This document shows, one piece after another, positions 58,454-64,000 of a stretch of 64,000 nucleotides of DNA. How positions within the stretch are numbered: position 1 is the first letter of the stretch; the number at the start of each line of letters is the position of its first letter. Below the pieces are notes generated by a model. The model saw nothing but the letters and a program-made list of their open reading frames with translations. It was not told the DNA's origin and did not search any database. The position numbers and the translations under genes are program-made. The stretch spans positions 6,462,501 to 6,526,500 of the forward strand of contig JARFIW010001215.1 in NCBI GenBank assembly GCA_036346225.1. The letters run 5' to 3'. The DNA is from Platerodrilus igneus (lineage: Eukaryota > Arthropoda > Insecta > Coleoptera > Lycidae).

Positions 58454-60086
58454 CTAAATGTTATTTCGGTTTTTAGCTCTTGCAATATTCTGTGGTGCAT
58501 GCTTTAACCACATCTTAATTACGTCTTCTACCTCTCTTGTTGCTGCTGGAGAACAAGACTTAACAGCATCTGTTAAAAAAAAGTAGTTTCAAATATTAAT
58601 AAAAATCTACAAGAAGGAGAAAGACACGCAGAGTTCAGTAAAGCAATATCGGACTATGTGAATGAGCAATTACCTGTAATAGCAGATTTTAAAAAGAGTT
58701 CACTAAACGACTTCTTATTTTGTTGACCATGAAAATTAAATTTTGAAGCAATTTCGTCGGATAAAATGTGCTTTAGTATCCTGTTGGTTTATGTTACTAA
58801 GTCTTTCCCACTCAAACGCTCCAGATGTAATATCTGAAAAAAAATATTCAATGCTATGCAAACATATTTAGTATGTTATTCAACGAGCATATAATAATGA
58901 CTATTATTCATGAGGTTTAAGTTTATGACAAGAGTCGTGTCGGCGTTCGTCGTATATAAACCGAGTGAATAATACCCACAACACATATGGGAGCAAAATA
59001 CTATACTTCATCCACGACTGTCCAATAAGTTTACTTAAAATGATCACAAATTTTTATTTTTATATAATAATAAACAAGCAATATTGAAACAATCAAGAGC
59101 ATTTTTTTGATTTTGCCGATAATAAGTTCATTGCAATTTCTGCAGCTTCCTGTATATCTGGCGAGTACAAGACATCTCATTTTCATCGTATCTGTATCCA
59201 GTTTCTAATTAAGTACTTTAAAATTGTGATGTTTCAAATTAAAATTAACAGTGGACGCACTCTGGACTTAACGTTTCATAGCCAGGTGTTTTTATTCTTT
59301 TACCTACAAAATTGTCTTGCATGCCTTGATTTTATAAATCAGTGAATAATGAAATCACTATACACTAGTGAATAATGGATATTCTTATTAGTGGTATTAT
59401 TATTAGTCGTGAATAAAGAATTTTTTTCAATAATCAATGAACTTTCTGTCTCCACATGATTAATAAATCACAAACACAGTTTAATTCTACTTGTTCAGCG
59501 TTGATACTTTCAGTGTGATAGAAGGGCAAAAATATAAATTTATTTTTCTAATAGAATAAATTTAAATTCGGCTTCACTAATCACCAAATATTGTAATTGT
59601 CAGAATGCAAATTATATAAAATTAAGTGTCTGCGTAACCTAATTAATTTTCAAATATTTGTAGCATTCCTGTTTGCATGCTTAAATAATAGAAAAATGTG
59701 GGCATCTTACCAGTAGCCTAGAAGTTTCCTTATTTTGTAGCAAATCCTGTAAACTTCCTATATCATTTTCAGTGGATATAGGAAATGGAGGAAACAAACT
59801 TTCAGGCAATTGTACACGACTTGCAGTTTCTTCTTTGCGAGTATCCAAGAGCTTCAGTATTTGTATATTTTGTTCTTTAATGCTGTATAGTAAAGAAAAC
59901 AATTTCTGATCCCTTTGGTTTCTCTAGAGTCGCCTTGTTCCAAATAATGTGACAACTTAGATGTCGGTGAAGGTGTTAAGCTAGTCACAAATGATGATAG
60001 TAAGATGTTATCAAATGTGGATGGTGTTAAAATGTTAGGAGATGTTGACGGCGTTACAAGATTACCTTGTTGAAAGTAATCGACTT
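58454..60086 (-). pseudogene. DUF4806-type gene remnant, three exons, minus strand
   Basis: Exons at 60086-59711, 58833-58674 and 58569-58454. Junctions are TTTCTTTCAG/AAG, CTG/GTAAGA, TTTTTTTTCAG/ATA, ACAG/GTAATT and TTTTTTTAACAG/ATG, and the phases agree across both introns. The first exon gives VDYFQQGNLVTPS and a Ser/Thr/Pro-rich stretch, then (after a 1-base frameshift near 59932) FSLLYSIKEQNIQILKLL, FPISTENDIGSLQDLL. The second gives LHLERLSGKDLVT, a TAA stop, TNRILKHILSDEIASKFNF and SFSELFLKSAIT. The third gives DAVKSCSPAATREVEDVIK, MWLKHAPQNIAR and a natural stop. The last about 120 residues follow the DUF4806 pattern known from many insect proteins, whose biochemical role is not established. 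Upstream exons were not found. The stop and frameshift suggest a pseudogene unless they are sequence errors. Confidence 0.7.
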
Positions 60087-60604
60087 CTGAAAGAAATAAG
60101 CTAAAAGTTGATTTCTAAAACCCTATAATTGACAATAAGTTCAGAAATTACCAAAAAGATGACTGGATATATGTTTTACTAATAGAATATAAAGTTGCAC
60201 ATTTTATCGTTCGTTGCACTACAATAATTGTCATCAAAAGGATGATCACTCAATGATTACAGCTAGGGTTACACGGATGTGTATCAACCGATTTGGCATG
60301 TAGCGGACGTTATGGCATTTCTCTGTATCGGCAGATACAGCATATTGGCCAGAGTGTGCATTGTATTGACTGATATGCCATGTCAGTGGTATAAACTTGA
60401 AACCGTTAGAATACCTAAGTTTAGTATTGATTTTACTATTGTGAGCTGTTTTTTATTAATAAGAAACCACTACATACAATTGTGTCCGACATGGCAATGA
60501 CAGAAATGTAAACTCCATCAATTTATGTGTGTTAAATCTCAAGTTACGTGTTAAAACATTTATAGTCAAAATCAAATGAAAAAGTATGAACTCAGCAAAT
60601 GAAA
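60087..60604. other. Upstream of the DUF4806 remnant; no exon recognised
   Basis: Should hold intron or further 5' exons of the gene, but no convincing coding stretch is seen. Confidence 0.35.
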
Positions 60605-60995
60605 ACAATTGATTATATGCACAATTTTCGGGGAAATAGGGTATATATTTGTAACACAATAGAAGGGAATCCGAACTACATCTAACAACAAGGAGCAGTG
60701 GCTATGTTCGAAGACAACATACATACAAACAAGGAGAAAATTGTTGAAAGAATATGTGGAAAATAAAAAAAAATAGGAGAAATAGATGGGCAAGATATGT
60801 TTTAAAGCATTTTTGGGGAATAGTGCGGGATATATTACTAGCAGAGCTAGGAAAAAAAGAGGTAGAGGTAGACCAAGATCAGACTAATACACGCAGACCG
60901 TGAAAGATCCAGACTGTGGAAATTTCAGGGAAATGATTAGGTTAGCTCAAAATAGGAAACAATTCCAGGACTGAAGACCTTATGATGATGATAAG
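60605..60995 (+). mobile_element. RTE spacer tail plus 5'-truncated RTE 3' end
   Basis: Opens with the end of the spacer (GGGGAAATAGGGTATATATT) directly joined to RTE C-terminal sequence. It ends CCAGGACTGAAGACCTTATG and ATGATGATAAG. The joined spacer-RTE structure is the same as at 6.7 kb, which shows the two parts move as one unit. Target duplication was not found. Confidence 0.75.
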
Positions 60996-61509
60996 AACTT
61001 GACGTCAAAGCTTGATCAAGCATTAAGAACAAATTACTTGCAATTACAATTTACATCCTATTTATTACTAAAGTGGTAACTTGCTCATTTAATTGATTTC
61101 TAAGCCATGCAAAGAAATTGGTATAGTATCAAGTTGATGTGTATAGTATCGGCTGTTTACGATTTGGTCGATATGCAGAATAGTCGTATCAGCCAATTAG
61201 CAAATTTTTCATATTAGTGCATCTGTAATTATAACTAGAGATGGAACGACACAGCCTTCAAACCAAACACTTGAACAATGTCAATACCACGCCAAAATAT
61301 CAACTACACCTCGAAACGCTGATAAAAGAAACCGTGTGATAGAAAATAAATACTAATTCTTGCTTACATTTAAGTTTCTGCATATATGTTATCAATAAAC
61401 ACATGTAGTAAGAGGTTTAATATAAAATAATATAATAGTGGTTAGACGTTTGTGGTGGGCATGATAGAAATCTGAAATATTTGACATTAGATGTAATATG
61501 TTTTAATTT
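60996..61509. other. No recognised gene
   Basis: AT-rich; nothing recognised. Confidence 0.4.
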
Positions 61510-63743
61510 ACTTACTGATATAGTCTTTAATTTTTTGTCTTAGATGTGGGAACCAGTATGTTCTTTGGATAACTTCTAAACATTTATTTTCGCCAATGTG
61601 ATCTAATTCATCATATTTTCGAATCACACACTATTTTTTATTGAAAGAGGAACATAGAACAATAATTTACCTTTATCAGTTTTTTGTAAACTAATCCATT
61701 CCTAATTTCGAATAGTTTACTTTCAGATTTGAAAAGAGAATTTCTTATTTTTATAACTTCAAGATCACAATCTTGTTTTATACTCAAGTTACGTTCAAAA
61801 GAATTATCGTCAATAATAAGCACAGGATACCTACTTAAACAATCTGAATCTTTCATACCATCGGCTTTTCTATGTTCGACGTTATAACAATAATTTTGCG
61901 GCTCTAATGCTCAACGCATAATTTTGGGATTGATTTCTTCTTTATTTAAGGCCAATTTTATGCTATTGCAATCAGTAAAAATTTTGAATTTGATCCTTGC
62001 AGGTACACACAATGCATAGCATTTCTAATTCATAACTGTGCATTTTATTTTCACTTGGACTAGTTCACTTGGAAAAATAAAAAATAGGATGAAACTTATT
62101 ATCCTTTTGTTTTTGGAGCAAAACGCTGCCAAATCCACGACTTGAAACATCACAGTGCAATTGAGTTTCGGCTAATTGATTATAAATGGCTAGAACTGGT
62201 TCGCTTATGAGGAGAAATTTTAATTTCTTGTATGACTCAAACTCTTTAGCTTGAAATCTAAAGCTAGCAAACTTTTTTAAGTAAATTGTACAAAGGACTG
62301 GCAATTAATGCATAATATCTTATAAATTTCCTAAAATAAGATGTTAGACCTAAGAAACTTCCCACATAGTTAAAAGTTTTGGGAACGAAGAATTCCCAGA
62401 CTGCTTCTAGATTTGATAAGAATCGTTTGATTCCAGCGGTACTAATATTGTATCCTAAATATCGTATAGTAAAATAAGAAAAAGAACACTTATCTATATG
62501 CAATTCAAGCTTATTTTGAAGTAAATGATGATAAACCAAATTTAGAACTTTTAAATTTTCTTGAAAAGTAAAGTTAGCAATACATAAATTGTCAAAATAA
62601 ATTGAAACTAATTTCAGCTCAGTAAAGTCAACAAAAATTATATTGATAAACCTGCACCAATTGGCTGGACAATTTTTTTTAGCCCAAAAGGCATTTTAAG
62701 ATACTCAAATTGGCCATTAGGCGTTACAAAGGAAGTAAGTTTTACAGATTCGGGATTGATACTAACATAGTGAAATGCATCTTTTAAATCTAATCGTGTG
62801 AAGCAAGATTTTTACTTCAAAGTTTTTCAACCTGCTCATCTAACAATGGTACCGGAAAGTTATCCCTTAAAGTAATCTCATTTAATTTTCTAAAATCAAC
62901 ACACATGCGTAAGCTACCATGCCATTTTGGCACTAATACAATAGGTGAAGCATATTCAGAATCACTGAGTTGAATGATACCTCGCGATAATAAGTCATCT
63001 GTAATTTTAATAACGTGCCCTTTTTCTGCAAAAGAAAGACGTTTCGGCCTATAATAAAACGGCCTTTGGTTAGACTTTAATCGAATTGTCATTTGGTAGT
63101 TATTTTCTGGATTTTCGGGTCTTTCAGCACACACAAATTAATCAAAATCTTTCATAAATTGTTGCCTAAGTTTAGGATCTAAAGCAAGATTAATATTAAG
63201 TTCTTTTCGGAGTTACCTATATCTATATGTAGAAGCTCATTATCAAAATTATTCGTTTGTAGAATTTTAACTTTTTCTCCAAATATTAACAGTCCTAACA
63301 GACAAGCGTATCTCATTGTATAATCTGGTGCAACATGAAAATCAACATCTAGATGTAAATCATTATTTAAAATTACTTTAGTATTGAATTTCCCTTAGAC
63401 GTAAAGCCGAATTACTTATATCCTGAAAACAGTGTTCATCAACGCTCTCGATGATTAAACCTTTTGAAATCAAAGATTGACATAAAAGTGAAATAGGACT
63501 TCCAGTGTCCAAAATTAGTAAAATTTTAATATAATTATCTCCCACGCCTAATTCTAAATCTACCTGATACGAAGGCACTACGTCAACTAAATTCATACTG
63601 TTATTGCATGTTGCTTCTGGTTGGATCTGAGAGTTGGTGTTGCTTCCACTACGTTGACTGTAAACGTTTGTGTTCATACCACTGAAGCGATTTTGAAAAT
63701 TTGCAGTGCGATGTGGACAGGAACGTTGTTGGATATCCCATCG
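61510..63743 (-). mobile_element. Second Ty3/Gypsy retrotransposon remnant (pol)
   Basis: Minus-strand protease, reverse transcriptase, RNase H and the start of integrase in canonical order over 2.2 kb. It starts against the 63744-64000 repeat and stops within the integrase zinc finger. It is a lineage different from the 25-27 kb remnant. Confidence 0.85.
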
Positions 63744-63782
63744 TCGGTCCAAAGAATTTATGAGGCAATGCTCTAAAATCAC
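61513..63782 (-). pseudogene. Ty3/Gypsy pol: PR-RT-RH-partial IN, inactive
   Basis: From right to left. 63782-63378 carries the protease active site LLILDTGSPISLL. 63134-62817 carries RT motifs RPFYYRPKRLSF, LLSRGIIQL, SPIVLVPKWHGSLRMCVDFR and LNEITLRDNFPVPL. 62815-62680 has LDLKDAFHYVSINPES and FEYLKMPFGL. The polymerase box near 62590 reads IYFDNLCIA, with Asn in place of the second catalytic Asp of Y-x-D-D. 62539-62264 (LELHIDKCSF, IRYLGYNISTAGIKRF, GLTSYFRKFIRYY) completes the thumb. 62304-62065 (LHCDVSSRGFGSVLLQKQK, HPIFYFSK) opens RNase H. 62000-61800 has FTDCNSIKLALNKEEINPK, a stop where Trp is usual, then DCLSRYPVL. 61625-61515 encodes the integrase H2C2 finger start (DELDHIGENKCLEVI, YWFPHLRQKIKDYI) and stops before its Cys pair. 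Frameshifts and stops confirm inactivity. Confidence 0.85.
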
Positions 63783-64000
63783 GAACTAACTATTATTTGT
63801 TTTGGTTATTTTGTGTAATATCTCTAAAATTTAACACATCTAAGACTTCATTACATTCTTTCGAAGTCATCTGAAAACGCTGCTACTGAAATGTTTAATT
63901 TTCCCATTACAATATGCCTAGCTTGCGTAATGTTCGCAATCTTGTACAACTCGAATTAAGGAAAGAAAAAAATTCCAACGAGTTGAATCATGTAAATGTG
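63744..64000 (+). repeat. 256-bp direct repeat, copy 2 (runs to the window end)
   Basis: Same orientation as 57131-57387 and about 6.6 kb away. Here it directly abuts the Gypsy pol remnant on the opposite strand. The ATG frame PSLRNVRNLVQLELRKEKN runs off the window. Confidence 0.8.

Overview
This window looks like an intergenic or intronic stretch of a large, AT-rich, repeat-laden insect (or other arthropod) nuclear genome. The evidence is the almost total lack of long open reading frames, many decayed retrotransposons of insect type (RTE, Jockey/CR1-group, R4/Dong-like, Ty3/Gypsy), a pogo/Tigger DNA transposon, a tRNA-derived SINE family, a degraded arthropod-type repeat ending in TACGGAACCCTAAAAA, and one spliced DUF4806-type gene remnant with consensus GT/AG introns. 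No bacterial features, rRNA or tRNA genes are visible. The species cannot be named from sequence alone.

Layout. 0.7-2.7 kb: an old interspersed repeat, then minus-strand RTE 3'-end fragments holding a SINE. 2.7-6.0 kb: a nearly full-length plus-strand RTE-type LINE (5' UTR, AP-endonuclease, reverse transcriptase) broken mainly by short frameshifts. 6.0-7.2 kb: a head-to-tail array of RTE 3' ends joined by a recurring spacer. 7.2-12.7 kb: a minus-strand RTE copy split by about 3.2 kb of inserted DNA that contains a Jockey/CR1-group LINE. 12.7-20 kb: mostly anonymous AT-rich DNA with one diverged 0.6-kb duplication and a TG microsatellite. 20.1-20.9 kb: the 3' end of another LINE. 23.9-25.0 kb: RTE fragments. 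25.0-27.2 kb: minus-strand Ty3/Gypsy gag-protease-RT remnant with a 45-bp SINE fragment in it. 29.9-34.8 kb: an LTR element with 0.6-kb LTRs and a 4-bp target duplication but no recognisable coding capacity.

37.3-49.4 kb is a nested stack. A minus-strand R4/Dong-like LINE sits between two (ATT)n tracts. It has been entered by a complete Tigger element (which itself carries a 381-bp inverted-repeat element), by a 2.5-kb DNA transposon with 4-bp target duplications (possibly Sola-like), and by an LTR-bearing sequence. It also carries a 1.4-kb duplication whose two copies differ largely by small indels, a pattern that can indicate assembly error. 50.3 kb: a SINE with a perfect 12-bp target duplication. 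52.4-55.3 kb: a second copy of the LTR-like sequence, split by a 2.4-kb insertion ending in iterated motifs that resemble an LTR end followed by a primer-binding site.

58.4-60.1 kb holds the only host-like gene: three minus-strand exons with matching phases, encoding a Ser/Thr/Pro-rich segment and a DUF4806-like C-terminal domain, with one in-frame stop and one frameshift. 61.5-63.7 kb is a second, different Ty3/Gypsy pol remnant (protease, RT, RNase H, integrase zinc finger). A 256-bp direct repeat lies at 57.1 kb and again at the window's end. The elements do not form a pathway; the window is best read as a record of layered transposition. I found no clear new biological system. The most unusual items are the RTE spacer arrays, the coding-less LTR element, the SINE family lacking a recognisable A box, and the iterated LTR/PBS-like array.
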